Part shown: positions 10,029 to 19,175 of the stretch, in pieces
How the letters are laid out: the number at the start of each line of letters is the position of its first letter
How positions within the stretch are numbered: position 1 is the stretch's first letter
Assembly (NCBI GenBank): GCA_003427395.1
Contig: BFEA01000109.1
Coordinates: 789,413 to 820,808 of the forward strand
Length of the DNA stretch: 31,396 nt
Origin: Chara braunii
Lineage: Eukaryota; Streptophyta; Charophyceae; Charales; Characeae
Direction: 5' to 3'
Position numbers and translations under genes: made by a program
Notes under the pieces: model-generated
What the model was told of the DNA's origin: nothing
Seen by the model: the letters and a program-made list of their open reading frames with translations, nothing else
The model's database searches: none

Positions 10029-10689
10029 GGGGGGGGAAGGGAATCGAATCGAATCGAAATCGATTGAATTTTCGATTTCGGAATCGAAATCAAATTGTTT
10101 TCGATTTCGAGATTTTTGATTTCAAGGAACGACGAGGGGAAACAACGAGAACGACGATGGAAGACGACGAAGAAGAAGAGAGAAGAAAGGAAAGAGAAAA
10201 GAAGAAAGAGAAAAAAAAAGGAAAAAATGAAATAAAAAATAATAATGTACCTGCGCCTTGTCGTCGGCGATCTAGGATCGTTGATGATGTGGCAGCGACG
10301 ACGATGACGTGGCGACGATGTGTGGCAATGTCAACGGTGGAGATGGCGGCAACGGGAATGATGTGGCATTGTCGATGACGAAGACGATGATGACGAGGAT
10401 GGCGCCGTTGAAGCTGCTCCGTGTCGATCAGGGCGGGCTGGAGGGTGATCGACGCCGCTCCGATACGAGTGTGACGAGGCAGAGGCAGAGCAGCCAGGCT
10501 GGGAGAGAGAGGGAGAGTGAGAGCACACACACACGCTCACTCAACTCGACGCAGATTCGACACTACTCGACGGACGCAGACACAAAGTGGCAAAGTCGCA
10601 AAGTCGCAGTCTTGAATTCCCGAACACAATGTCGAAGCAAAGTCACACTGAACACAAGCACTGGCTGAAAACTTGGTGCCCGTACTGGG
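9721..10689. repeat. Low-complexity region with poly-G tract and GAATC repeats
   Basis: No gene. The stretch contains GATGAC-type trinucleotide runs (9940-9975), a TG run followed by an uninterrupted poly-G of 25 bases (10012-10036), overlapping GAATC and GAAATC motifs (10040-10120), and A/G-rich DNA (10130-10240). A CGATGA-rich stretch extends to about 10400. Apparent open frames here are compositional. Confidence 0.7.
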
Positions 10690-10720
10690 CTTGAGTCCGT
10701 ACCTAAGTACCGGACTCAAG
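10690..10720. repeat. Imperfect hairpin
   Basis: CTTGAGTCCGTAC and GTACCGGACTCAAG pair around a CTAA loop with one bulged base. The spacing is compact and resembles a terminator or element-end hairpin, but no associated gene is seen. Confidence 0.6.
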
Positions 10721-10793
10721 TACGGTGCTGAGGGCGATGTGAAAATGCCTCAGGGCCAGAACTGAAAATCGAAAGTCTGAGAGTGGGCCCCAA

Positions 10794-10899
10794 AATGTCG
10801 GATGGCGCCAAGTGTCCGAAATCCAAAAGTCCCAAAAGAAGGATGTTGAAAATGGGCGCCAGAATGCAGATGGCGCCAACTGTCTGAAATCAGAAGAGC
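10794..10899. repeat. Diverged direct duplication of a ~33-bp motif
   Basis: GGATGGCGCCAAGTGTCCGAAATC (10800-10823, here in outline) recurs in altered form at 10867-10891 as AGATGGCGCCAACTGTCTGA and onward. The period is about 68 bp. Both are followed by A-rich DNA. No function is apparent. Confidence 0.6.
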
Positions 10900-10954
10900 A
10901 AAAACAAAATAAAACAAGAAAATGGAAAAACAAAACAAAAAAAATACAGCAAGC

Positions 10955-10995
10955 TGGCGGGTGGTATCCCGCAGACCAGGGATCGAGCCCTGGCG
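10955..10995 (+). other. Two adjacent hairpins with a tRNA B-box-like motif
   Basis: GCGGG/CCCGC (10957-10972) and CCAGGG/CCCTGG (10976-10993) form two perfect short stems. The second stem-loop contains GATCGAGCC, which fits the pol III B-box consensus GWTCRANNC and looks like a T-arm. No acceptor stem was found, so this is either a tRNA-derived SINE fragment or chance. Confidence 0.25.
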
Positions 10996-11008
10996 GAGTC
11001 CGTAACAT

Positions 11009-11483
11009 GTGTCCACCCGGCCATCGAGGTCCCCATTTGAGTTGGAGCACGGCGAGTTGGCCAATTTTCCCATGGACTCACTGATCCCACGTACATCAAC
11101 ATCTGATGATCCCGATGCCTTCATTTGCAGGATGCAGGGTCTGATTTTCAAAGCCTGTGACAAGATGCAGGAAGCCCAGCACCGCACACAGCAGCAGGCC
11201 AACAACCATTGGGACAAGATATTTCGCGCAAACTCCTCCCTCTTTTGTGGTCCAAGTTCTTGCACATCTCCGCGTACACTGACTTCCCCGGATGACGCTC
11301 GCACGATCCCCTTCTATGGATGGATTGCAGGAGATTGATACCATCATCGCGCATCGGCCCCGCAGCAACAAGCCCATGGAGTACCTAGTGCATTTCAAGT
11401 ACTGCACCCATCAGGCTGATCAATGGATGACCTGCGAGGAGTTTCAGGCATCCTCTAAAGAGACTGTGGCGCCATATGCTTGA
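11009..11483 (+). pseudogene. Chromovirus 3 fragment: integrase C-terminus and chromodomain
   Basis: The tail of a second Ty3/Gypsy lineage on the plus strand. The first part (11009-11220) contains RSPFELEHGE, as in the integrase region after the catalytic core, followed by a long helical stretch (KACDKMQEAQHRTQQQANNH). After a frame change near 11230-11290, the chromodomain is read as LQEIDTIIAHRPRSNK, MEYLVHFKYCTHQADQWM and CEEF. It ends at TGA 11481-11483. The upstream part of this element is absent. It is not a continuation of chromovirus 1, whose own chromodomain ends at 8907 and is different. Confidence 0.8.
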
Positions 11484-11557
11484 GAGCGACTTGCTCATCA
11501 GCCCTCCCGCCCAGCCTGAGTTCAGGTCCCTCCTTCGGATCGTCAACTTCGCCTCTT

Positions 11558-11570
11558 AATTAAGGGGGGG
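11558..11570 (+). other. Polypurine tract of chromovirus 3
   Basis: AATTAAGGGGGGG immediately precedes a TG dinucleotide that begins a presumed LTR, 75 bp after the chromodomain stop. This is the normal position and composition of the plus-strand priming site of LTR retrotransposons. Confidence 0.75.
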
Positions 11571-12480
11571 TGTAGCATGCCTAGAGCCTCCTACATGGGC
11601 CCTTAGGCCCGGCATTTTATTTAGGGGGGGGTATCTCCTTACTATCTCGTTTTCGGGCAAGCAGGTACGTATATCCGCCCCTAGCCCAGCACGTTTGCTT
11701 TTGATTCAGCTGGGCGTGGGGGCTATTTTGTGTGTTTTGAGGCCAGCCAGGTATCGTCCTTATGCTTGTAGATAGGCGTGTGTGCATTTTGTCTGTTCTG
11801 AGTCCACGCGTTGGGCATTTTGTCTGTTCTCAGCTCAGTGACACATTCCTGGCCCAGCTCGTTTTTGAGACTGGACCTGGATCCGATTTTTGAGTAAGGC
11901 GTTTCTTTCTTCCAGCCCTTGCTGCTGATGCAGCGTGGTAGGGCCTGGACCAGCATGGAGTCCCAGACCACACATTTCAGGACTAAGCCTGAGTCTTTGG
12001 TCACACAGCCTCCCATCTGGACCATCGATTCACTTTCAGATCGTACGGTTCAGATGGAGGCCGACCTGAGTGAGAGGCTGGCCCAGCACTATTTAGGAGA
12101 GGCCGGCCCAGTAGTTAGTAGGGGAGGTTCTCACTTCATTCGTGAGCCACCAGGCTGCCCGCTGGAGGAGTCCAGCGCTGGTGGAGGTAGAGGAGCCAGC
12201 GATCGAGGTAGAGAGGTGAGGTGGGGGAGACCACTCACCTGGCGCCATATCCATGGAGGTTCGCCACGGGCCATAGCTGGCCTTCTTCCTCTTCTTCGCA
12301 TCTCTGCAGAGTACCAGCAGCTAGTGGTGTAGGAGGGAGAGAGACGGAGTGAGACGAGTGAGAGGGAGTGAGAGGTGAGTTAGAGCTCACTCACCTGACA
12401 CCATATCTCTAGAGGTTGGTCACCAGCCATATCTGGTCTTCACCTCCTTCCGGATTGCTGCAGTACATCAGCGGCTCAAT
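11571..12480 (+). repeat. 3' LTR of chromovirus 3 (right end not defined)
   Basis: The LTR begins TGTAGCATGCC directly after the polypurine tract. It contains a second G-rich run near 11622 and a TCAGATCGTACGGTTCAGATGG stretch near 12037-12058 (described here, not a motif call). A weak TATA-like CTATTTAGGAG is near 12090. The right end cannot be fixed because the sequence runs into a diverged tandem duplication, microsatellites and the gap. No upstream LTR partner is in the window. Confidence 0.5.
12213..12475 (+). repeat. Diverged tandem duplication (~110 bp units)
   Basis: The segment 12213-12325 (GAGGTGAGGTGGGGGAGACC start, CACTCACCTGGCGCCATATC inside) is repeated in diverged form at 12366-12475 (CACTCACCTGACACCATATC). 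Both end in CTGCAG plus a CAGC/GGC tail. Copies are about 155 bp apart. Many differences are transitions. Confidence 0.65.
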
Positions 12481-12512
12481 GCTCTGCCTTTCACCGGTCA
12501 GTATCATCATTG

Positions 12513-12766
12513 TGTGTGTGTGAGAGAGAGGGACAGAGAGGTTTCCATGTTCTTCTAATCCTCCATCTCTTCCTCTTCCTCCTCCTCTGTGNNNNNNNNN
12601 NNNNNNNNNNNNNNNNNNNNNNNNNNNNNNNNNNNNNNNNNNNNNNNNNNNNNNNNNNNNNNNNNNNNNNNNNNNNNNNNNNNNNNNNNNNNNNNNNNNN
12701 NNNNNNNNNNNNNNNNNNNNNNNNNNNNNNNNNNNNNNNNNNNNNNNNNNNNNNNNNNNNNNNNNN

Positions 12767-12832
<66 letters not shown>

Positions 12833-13020
12833 ACTGGACATTGAGGTCACTGGAGCTCAGCTCCCAGATTTGAGATCTGAGTTCATCATTGGAGGTTGTT
12901 GGAGGTTGAGGTTGAGTGAGAGGTGGTGCCGAGAGACTATTATAGTATTATTATCAATTTATCATTTGGCACTGCCATACATTCAGTTTTCTTCTTCTTC
13001 TTCTTCTTCTTCTTCTCTCT
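12513..13020. repeat. Microsatellites flanking an assembly gap of 175 N
   Basis: The N run is 12592-12766. A TG/AG run lies before it (12513-12540), a (GA)n tract directly after it (12767-12828), and a CTT-rich run at 12988-13020. The gap is probably an unresolved GA microsatellite. Open frames that appear to cross the gap are meaningless. Confidence 0.9.
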
Positions 13021-13331
13021 CTCCTCCACCCTTGTCCATGCATGAGTTCAGCGGGGAGGCTCTTCTATATTTGGATCCCTCCCCGCATGAGGTGAGATCA
13101 GATCTGATCCATATTGTCATTTGGTGCATTCTCATACTTTGTTTGTTTTGAGTCTTCCGCTGTGTCACGTTATATCTCTTCCTCACATTGGATGATCCTG
13201 TGGACTTGTATTGCCGATGGTTCACTCCGGGCATGCATCATCTGCTTATACCGTCTTTACTAATAGGTGTTTTCATTTCTTGGGGTAGGGATGTTGTGGG
13301 GGAGCTTACAGAAATGGTGTCCCTGTGTACA

Positions 13332-13405
13332 GTGTCGGGTGGTGGCTGACTAGTACACTAATGTAACTGTTAATACACAGACCATGAGTTCAAACCCTGC
13401 TCGAT
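13332..13405 (+). other. tRNA-like SINE head (tRNA-Asn-like), low confidence
   Basis: GTTCAAACC at 13388-13396 fits the pol III B-box. About 45 bp upstream is GTGGCTGACTAGTACACTA, which partly resembles a tRNA D-arm/A-box. Between them CTGTTAATACACAGACC resembles a tRNA-Asn anticodon arm (GTT anticodon), but the stem does not pair well. Overall spacing suits a tRNA-derived SINE promoter. A pyrimidine-rich stretch follows at 13450-13495. No second copy was found in the window. Confidence 0.35.
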
Positions 13406-13596
13406 TCATTATTGTCAAGGGTTACCCCCTGAGGTACCTGCCTTGAGGCTTCTTTCCCCAGCTCCTTTTTCCTTTTTCCTTCTTTTCCCCTTTCTTGAAC
13501 AAGCAGCTGTCTCAGAAGTTCTTCCGTGGCTACAAGTCTCGTTATTGGTAACTTCCCCTCTCAAGGTCATCACCCGGGGCGAGGTTCCACTAGCAA

Positions 13597-13722
13597 AGAG
13601 GATTGGACTCAGCCTATGAATCTGGATGTGGTTAAAGCAGAGATGCAGAAAAGAAGATCAATCGCAATTTTATGCACCTGTCCAGAAACACGTCCACATT
13701 CAGGGGTTAAAATCCAATCCTC
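13597..13722. mobile_element. Hairpin (foldback/MITE-like) element, member 1
   Basis: Imperfect inverted arms: AGAGGATTGGACT and onward (about 13597-13630) face ATCCAATCCTCTG (13711-13723). The loop carries GATGCAGAAAAGAAG and CCAGAAACACGTCCA. Very similar loop motifs occur in the stronger hairpin at 14369-14510, so the two may belong to one small non-autonomous family. Confidence 0.45.
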
Positions 13723-13794
13723 TGTGCTCGTCAGACCTCGTTCCAGGGGAAACAGATACCGAGCGAAGAGGAAAGATTGAAAAACTGTACGGAC

Positions 13795-13825
13795 AAAGAA
13801 AGAAAGAAAGAAAGAAAGAAAGAAA
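13795..13825. repeat. (AAAG)n microsatellite
   Basis: About seven tandem AAAG units lie between the two hairpin elements. Confidence 0.9.
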
Positions 13826-14198
13826 TTGTGGGGACACAAACAATGTGCCATCACTTTATATGAAAATGAGGAGGAGAAGAACAACCGCGCACAAGGAGGA
13901 AGACGAGTGGAGTGTGTTTGAGAACTGAGTGTGACAGGCTAGTTTCTCAGACTGACTGCCATTCTTGTCAGGGGTTTGGACCAGCAGTCTGCTCAGATTG
14001 CAGGGTTGGTGTGAGTAAAGTCGACCACTTTTCTCTAGCAAGGGTATTGCTAACTCTGGGCGATGAGGTGAGTCCTTAACCATCAGTCAAATGCACTCTC
14101 GGCAGACTGTCGGGGTTCAACCTTCTGATCAATCGGTGACGAAACAGTCCTTCACAGTCCTGATTCTTTTCTGGAGTTCGTGTATAGCACACATGACA

Positions 14199-14228
14199 AC
14201 ACACACACACACAAAAAAAAAAAAAAAA
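14199..14228. repeat. (CA)n followed by poly-A
   Basis: A short CA run is joined to a poly-A tract of 16 or more bases. This could be the 3' tail of a retroposed sequence or a plain microsatellite. Confidence 0.8.
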
Positions 14229-14368
14229 GAAGGGCAGGAGGAAGGAGGGATCGAAAGAGAAACAACAAACTTATAAATAACGAAATAGAAAAGAAAAACA
14301 TGTGAGATATTACCCCCCACCACATCTCCATTGGAAGATGGGGGAGACAGGAAGGCAGGCCAGCGGCA

Positions 14369-14510
14369 AAGTCCCACCAGCAGCATTGAGTTTCCTCAAC
14401 GCCCGAATCTGGGATGTGCAGAAAATCACGTTGAGTTTCCTCAGACGCACTTCTACAGAAACACGTCCAGATTCGGGCATTCGAGAAACTCAACGCTGCT
14501 AGTGGGACTT
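14369..14510. mobile_element. Hairpin (foldback/MITE-like) element, member 2
   Basis: Arms 14369-14410 and 14469-14510 are 42 nt each and pair at about 36 of 42 positions (AAGTCCCACCAGCAGC against GCTGCTAGTGGGACTT at the outer ends). The 58-nt loop contains GGATGTGCAGAAAATC and ACAGAAACACGTCCAG, shared with the hairpin at 13597-13722. There is no coding capacity and no clear target-site duplication. Confidence 0.7.
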
Positions 14511-15341
14511 GGCCCCAGAGAGAGAAAGAAATGACGATGGAAGGGAGGAAAACAGAAGGGAAGCGTAAGAAGGTTGACAACAGCAAGAAGAGGGAAGAAA
14601 CACAGGCGAGAGAGCCAGAAGATAAAAGTGGGGAAGAAGAGTTGAGGATGGTTAAAAAAAAGAAGCTGATATAATGATGGCGCCGTGGCGGTGCATTATC
14701 ATGCTGCACATTCTGTCTGCAACGCGGCATGAACAAAGAGGAATATAAAAGGTGATGCCTTTTCAATAAGTTTTTATGTTTTATAACTTTTATTTTTTTT
14801 TAGCTGAAGCTGAATCAGACGGTCGGTCATTGTTCTCTTCTTGTAAAGAAAACGGTGAAATGGGACCTCCTCCTGCTCGAGACACAGCTCCCGAAATAGA
14901 AACAAGGAACTCGGAAAGGAAAACGCAGAGATTATGCATCATAAAGAAAAGAACAAACTCTGGGAGAAAACCACCTATACAGCGTACATCACAACACGCC
15001 AGATTCTCAACAACAGCAACAGAGACAAGCGCACACCAGATGAAGAAGCGTTGTGGCAAGACCAGGGAGACGGACAAGCATGAGCTGTGGTAATCACTAA
15101 GACACGTCAACACATCATCCCAACCCAGAGGTCAGGAATGAACACGCTTGTTCAACACTCTATCACTTCTAGAAAACTACTCTAATTAGTACAGTCGTTG
15201 GGCGTACTCACATAAGGAATTTCTGCACGAAATGGGGTCACATTTGCAGTGAGGTAGATCCAGGAAAGTCCTAGTGTGAATAAGTCCTCAATCTCCTAAA
15301 TCTACCCCACTGATTCTGGATTACTGGAAGGTACTTCTCCC
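14511..15341. other. Intergenic stretch downstream of the reductase-like gene
   Basis: A/G-rich at the left, with no recognised domain. One plus-strand open frame of 105 codons (14776-15093) has no similarity I recognise and is probably spurious. The part nearest 15341 should contain the 3' UTR and polyadenylation site of the minus-strand gene ending at 15342, but no clear signal was picked out. Confidence 0.5.
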
Positions 15342-16856
15342 TTATATAGCTCCTACATCCTGGAGCCAAGCTGTGTGAAGAGGGCAAGGATCTGGTTTGC
15401 CCCCGTCCAGAGCCGTTTTGCTAAGGGAATAGAACCAGCCATTCCGCCATTCAAACTCTTTGACGGCTGTGGGGAAATGCGCTACCGATCGGGCATACGC
15501 GCAGAGTCTGTCAACTAATCCGTCATCGAACTGTACTCCTTTGGCAGCAGCTGCAGCGGACGCCAGCTCGTTGACCAGTGACACCACTTCCTCTCTGTAC
15601 GTGGACTCTACATCCCCAACCGTTGCGCCAGGGTGGCGAGCCCCGACCAGCATGAAGGCGCTAATCCACATCAACTTCTCTAACATTGGTTTCCTGAAGG
15701 ACTCGGCATCAAGAACTTTGCAGCTCAGTCCTGCTGAGTGTAGGCGCGAAGCGACTGCTGTCGCCCACTTGCCCGTAGCGGCTGTCAGTCCCTCCGGATT
15801 GACGTCGGTCTTGCCATCCACAGGCTTGTCTCCTAATTTTGCTACCGCAAAGTACACAAGCACCTGCGTGTTCTTCTCCAAACCCTTCGACGCAAGCCAC
15901 GGTTCAATCATACCATTCTGCAAAAAGACTAAGTCTTCCCGTCTGGGAGGAGGAGTTGCTTCGACGACAGCATCGAGATCAGCATTCCTCGTGCAAACAA
16001 GGATAGGTCCCTGCCCGTCAGATAAGACAGTGTCACCACGACGAACCACCACATCATCGCCCTTTCCCATCTTCTCCAGGGCCACTCCCACTCTTCCTGC
16101 GCCGACGATTGTGGCACTGACAATGCATGGCGCCACCTCCGCTGCTGTGCCCACTGCTGTTGCTTCCGCACGAGGAGACCCATTGCCACTCCCCTCCATC
16201 TCTTGACAATTATGATCAAGCCTGCGCTCTTGATGGCTTTGCCAACTGGACGCCGCCAGCTGGCGGTAACCCGAAGTTCTGCGGCTCCGCCCAGAGCTAA
16301 GAGAGATCACCTTCTTGGAGATGTTTAAGTGAGACCTGACTGCAGTCCTTGACCTTGTGGTGGAGGTTCTGGAGAGCTCTCCTTCACTGCAGGCTTGTGC
16401 TGATGTGGACGTCCAGATCAGCACGCCACATGGCCGCCCCTGCTCCCACAAGCTTCTTGCGTATATCAACTTGCAACTGGTACCAAACTGACCACTCCTC
16501 TGGCCCCTGCCAATGCAACTCTGCTGCTGCTGCTGCTGCTGTTGCTGTTGCTGTTGCTGTCGCTGTTGCTGTTGCTGCTTCTGAAAAAGGGAAGAACGGA
16601 CCCCGAAACAGGTTCTTCGCTCAGCAGAGATACCAACTTGGGAAGTAGAAGGTGAAAGGCAGGCTGGTACTATGGCAGCAGCAGATTGCTGAAAAGTAAC
16701 AATGGGAAACGACGTCATGGTATTCATACGCATCTTCCAGGTCCCAGCCTGGCCAATGGGACAAAGCAGAGTCCCACGGGAGCGCAGTCTTGCTCCCCAC
16801 AAAAACACTGGCGGTTCCCAGAACGCCGCAGGGGACCTGTTGCATTCGGCAAACAA
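15342..16856 (-). CDS. Ketopantoate reductase-like (ApbA/PanE-type) NAD(P)-binding protein with polyQ tract
   Basis: The only convincing non-transposon gene: one intronless 504-codon frame. Residues about 246-504 form the recognisable protein. They hold a Rossmann fold with VGAGRVG at 251-257 (GxGxxG), FLQNGM at 311-316 (the Asn position of ketopantoate reductases) and MLEKLMW at 391-397 with Lys394 at the likely catalytic-lysine position, then the helical C-terminal domain ending FPTAVKEFEWRNGWFY. Family members reduce 2-ketoacids such as ketopantoate with NADPH. The substrate here is unknown, and the usual Asn after the Lys is not obvious. Residues 47-92 are rich in Ser, Ala and Arg with few acids, like a plastid transit peptide. 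A polyglutamine tract follows (94-112), then about 130 residues without homology. The true start may be Met42, 44 or 47, or Met220 if the 5' part is untranslated or intronic. No operon context applies. Confidence 0.7.
   Translation of the reverse strand: MFAECNRSPAAFWEPPVFLWGARLRSRGTLLCPIGQAGTWKMRMNTMTSFPIVTFQQSAAAIVPACLSPSTSQVGISAERRTCFGVRSSLFQKQQQQQRQQQQQQQQQQQQQSCIGRGQRSGQFGTSCKLIYARSLWEQGRPCGVLIWTSTSAQACSEGELSRTSTTRSRTAVRSHLNISKKVISLSSGRSRRTSGYRQLAASSWQSHQERRLDHNCQEMEGSGNGSPRAEATAVGTAAEVAPCIVSATIVGAGRVGVALEKMGKGDDVVVRRGDTVLSDGQGPILVCTRNADLDAVVEATPPPRREDLVFLQNGMIEPWLASKGLEKNTQVLVYFAVAKLGDKPVDGKTDVNPEGLTAATGKWATAVASRLHSAGLSCKVLDAESFRKPMLEKLMWISAFMLVGARHPGATVGDVESTYREEVVSLVNELASAAAAAKGVQFDDGLVDRLCAYARSVAHFPTAVKEFEWRNGWFYSLSKTALDGGKPDPCPLHTAWLQDVGAI
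16521..16577 (-). repeat. CAG/CAA trinucleotide repeat (polyglutamine)
   Basis: On the plus strand this is a GCT/GTT run inside the reductase-like frame. It encodes nearly 19 Gln with one Arg interruption. Mixed CAG and CAA codons suggest a tract kept at the protein level or an aged repeat. Length may vary between individuals. Confidence 0.85.
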
Positions 16857-17059
16857 GCATGGGAAAGAAACCGGAAAGGAAAGAAAAAGAACAAAAACCC
16901 TGCATTAAAACGTCAACCGACCATCCCGAAAAAGGACCTACGGAGAAGTAAACTGTTCAAGACAACAAGGACATCATTCGTAACCAGCCGACCTGACGAA
17001 AGGAAGGTCTTGATGAGGAGCAGCGCCTTCGAGTGGCTTGAAAACACAAGGAGCAGTAA

Positions 17060-17306
17060 ACCACCAGTACCTCGTGAAAGATCAGGAGTATTAATACCAA
17101 CGGGCCTAGAACAGTCGGCACAACATCGAGCTGTTGAAATACAGAACCAAGTCCGAATCTCAATGCAATCAGATCAACAGGATAGGAAGACCAATAGAAA
17201 GATCAGGAGCATTTTCAAACCCACCACAACCTTGTGAAAAATCAGGAGAACCACCACTAACTCGTGGAAAATCAGGAGAACCACCACTAACTCGTGAAAA
17301 ATCAGG
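17060..17306. repeat. 30-bp minisatellite upstream of the reductase-like gene
   Basis: A unit of about 30 bp (ACCACCACTAACTCGTGGAA plus AATCAGGAGA) occurs in tandem at 17217-17246, 17247-17276 and 17277-17306, with small differences. A related single copy is at 17062-17093. The repeats lie roughly 200-450 bp upstream of the start of the minus-strand gene, so they may sit in its promoter region. Confidence 0.7.
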
Positions 17307-17309
17307 CAA

Positions 17310-17974
17310 CTTCAGCCTGCCCTGTGGACAGAAAACGAAAACCTGTGGCTGCCGTGTAGTCATTCCAATGCGCCAACTGAAAAGGAGAGACCTCCAGGGA
17401 ACTGAATAGGGTGGCCTCAAAAGGTAGTGGTAGTGGTGGTTTAACACTTGGCTCAGCTAAGTGCAAAATGAAAAGTAACGTCTGTTTGGCTATAAGTTCT
17501 CTGAGGCCACAAGCTGTCCCTTTGGTTGCGCTCTAAGAGATGACCTAAGGCCTTTTAAACCACCGGTACTTCCGAGGCACTTTTCTCTGGGGCTGGAAAT
17601 GCCCTGCATGCCAAAAAAAACGAAGCAGAGCGGGCCTCCTTTTGGCTGGAGGCGCCAGCCACTTTGCTCCAGAGGCCGGGCCCCAAAAGTTGCGGCCGCA
17701 TGCAAGTCACAACGTTGAAAAGATGGCTTAATGGATGACATGGATAGATGGGGGGGGTGGGGGACCTTCCAGGTAGACCAAACATTCAAGAGTGTGACTT
17801 GGGCTATAGAAGGCAACATTATCAATAGATGTTCAGCTTTGCTGCTGCCTCACAAGGTGATTCTACGAATGCTTGAGGAAGAAATTGTTTGTAAAAAAAT
17901 TATTAGTCCAAAAATCCCTAAGAAGAAAGATACATCCTTAGCCAAGTCATTGAAATGATTGTGGATGCTATCTA
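17310..17974. other. Stretch without a recognisable gene
   Basis: Several short open frames on both strands have no family resemblance. A run of G near 17751 and A-rich stretches near 17890-17930 are present. Nothing else can be supported. Confidence 0.5.
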
Positions 17975-18098
17975 TAAATTGCCCTCTTCTATTGGGCCGC
18001 AACTGACTATGAAAAACTTTTTGGCTTTTTTGAAGATAAATTGCCCTCTTCTACTGGCCCGCAACTGACTACAAAAACCTTTTGGCTTCTTTGCTAGC
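17975..18098. repeat. 62-bp tandem duplication
   Basis: TAAATTGCCCTCTTCTA at 17975 recurs at 18037. The 62-bp units contain GGCCGCAACTGACTA or GGCCCGCAACTGACTA and TTTTGGCTT. Differences are few, so the duplication is fairly recent. Confidence 0.85.
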
Positions 18099-18109
18099 CT
18101 TCTGGCGGC

Positions 18110-18180
18110 CCCCGACTGGGCCGGCACAGCCGTGCACCCGTGCAGCCGGCACCGCTGGGTGGTGCACGGATCACCCGTGC
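18110..18180. repeat. GC-rich inverted repeats with CCGTGCACC arms
   Basis: CCGTGCACCC (near 18130) faces GGTGCACGG (near 18162), and further CCCGTGCA copies lie between and after. Similar GCACGG-rich DNA is found at 19120-19175, on the other side of the 21-bp minisatellite. Confidence 0.5.
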
Positions 18181-18379
18181 AAGCTTTTTTTTTTTTTTCC
18201 TTGGGCGATGGGCCTCTGCTGCGGCTGCAGAGATCTGCCCGAATCTTCCCTTTTTGCACTTGTTTGCCACACTACTATTACGAGTGTGGCAGGGGGGGGG
18301 ATTGGGTGGGGTCTCACTAACTCTCAGATGCTTTTCAGGTGGGTTGGGGCACGGAGGAGTTTCACTGTCACAATGAATG

Positions 18380-19075
18380 TTGGGAGTGAGGTTGGAGATG
18401 GAGGGAGCTAGGAGGTAGCGGGAGGTGGTGGACGGAGGTTGGAGATGGCAAAAGGGAGGTGGGAGGTGGGGGGAGTGAGATTGCAGGTGGTGGGAGTGAT
18501 GTGGAGATGGTGGGAGTGAGGTGGAAGATGGAGAGAGGGAGGTGGGAGATGGCAGGAAGAGAGGTAGGAGGTGGCACTAGGGAGGTTAAAACGCTAGGGA
18601 GTGAGGTTGGAGATGATGGAAGGGAGGTGCGAGGTGGTGGGAGGGAAGGTAGGAGGTGGCAGAAAGGGAGGTAGGAGGCGGCGGGAGAGAGGTTGGAGAT
18701 GGCAAAAGGGAGGTGGGAGGTGGCAGGAGTGAGGTTGGAGATGGCAGGAGTGACGTGGGAGATGGCCGAAGGGAGGTAGGCGGTGATGGGAGTGAGGCGG
18801 GAGATAGCGGAAGGGAGGTGGGAGGTGGCGGCAGTGAGGTTGGAGATGCTGAAAGGGAGGTAGGAGGTGGTGGGAGTGAGGTGGGAGATGGCAAGTGTGA
18901 GGTGGAAGATGGACAGAGGGAGGTGGGAGATGGCGGAAGGGAGGTGGGAGGCGGTGGGAGGGAGGTGGGAGATGGCGGGACAGAGGTGGGAGATGGCGGG
19001 AGGGAGGTAGGAGGTGGCGGGCGGGAAGTTGGAGATGGCGGAAGGGAGGTGGGAGGTGGGGGGAGTGAGGTGGAA
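18380..19075. repeat. Large purine-rich minisatellite, 21-bp period
   Basis: About 700 bp of degenerate tandem units related to GGGAGGTGGGAGGTGGCGGG. The 21-bp period keeps several frames open on both strands. Read in reverse it gives heptapeptides of the PTSLPPP or SHLPPAI type across more than 200 codons, in three different frames. All frames look alike and stops are merely absent from the motif, so I call it a minisatellite and not a gene. The purine/pyrimidine strand asymmetry could favour triplex or R-loop formation. Confidence 0.85.
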
Positions 19076-19155
19076 GCCGAAACCGGCCGCGGCGTCCCCG
19101 AAATTGTCCCCCAACACCCACGTGCTGGGGCCGCACGGGGGCTTGACCAGGAGAC

Positions 19156-19171
19156 CCGCACGGCCGTGCGG
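19156..19171. repeat. 16-bp perfect palindrome
   Basis: CCGCACGGCCGTGCGG is its own reverse complement. It lies just beyond the minisatellite in GC-rich DNA. Confidence 0.8.
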
Positions 19172-19175
19172 CCGT

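Noticed and set aside
10090-10540. Minus-strand Ser/Phe-rich frame of 146 codons
   Set aside because: It arises from A/G-rich and GATGAC-repeat DNA and has no recognisable domain.
12491-13151. Open frames crossing the N run
   Set aside because: They consist of unknown bases and GA-repeat peptides.
15460-16206. Plus-strand open frame of 248 codons
   Set aside because: It is the antisense shadow of the reductase-like gene, which has clear family motifs on the minus strand.
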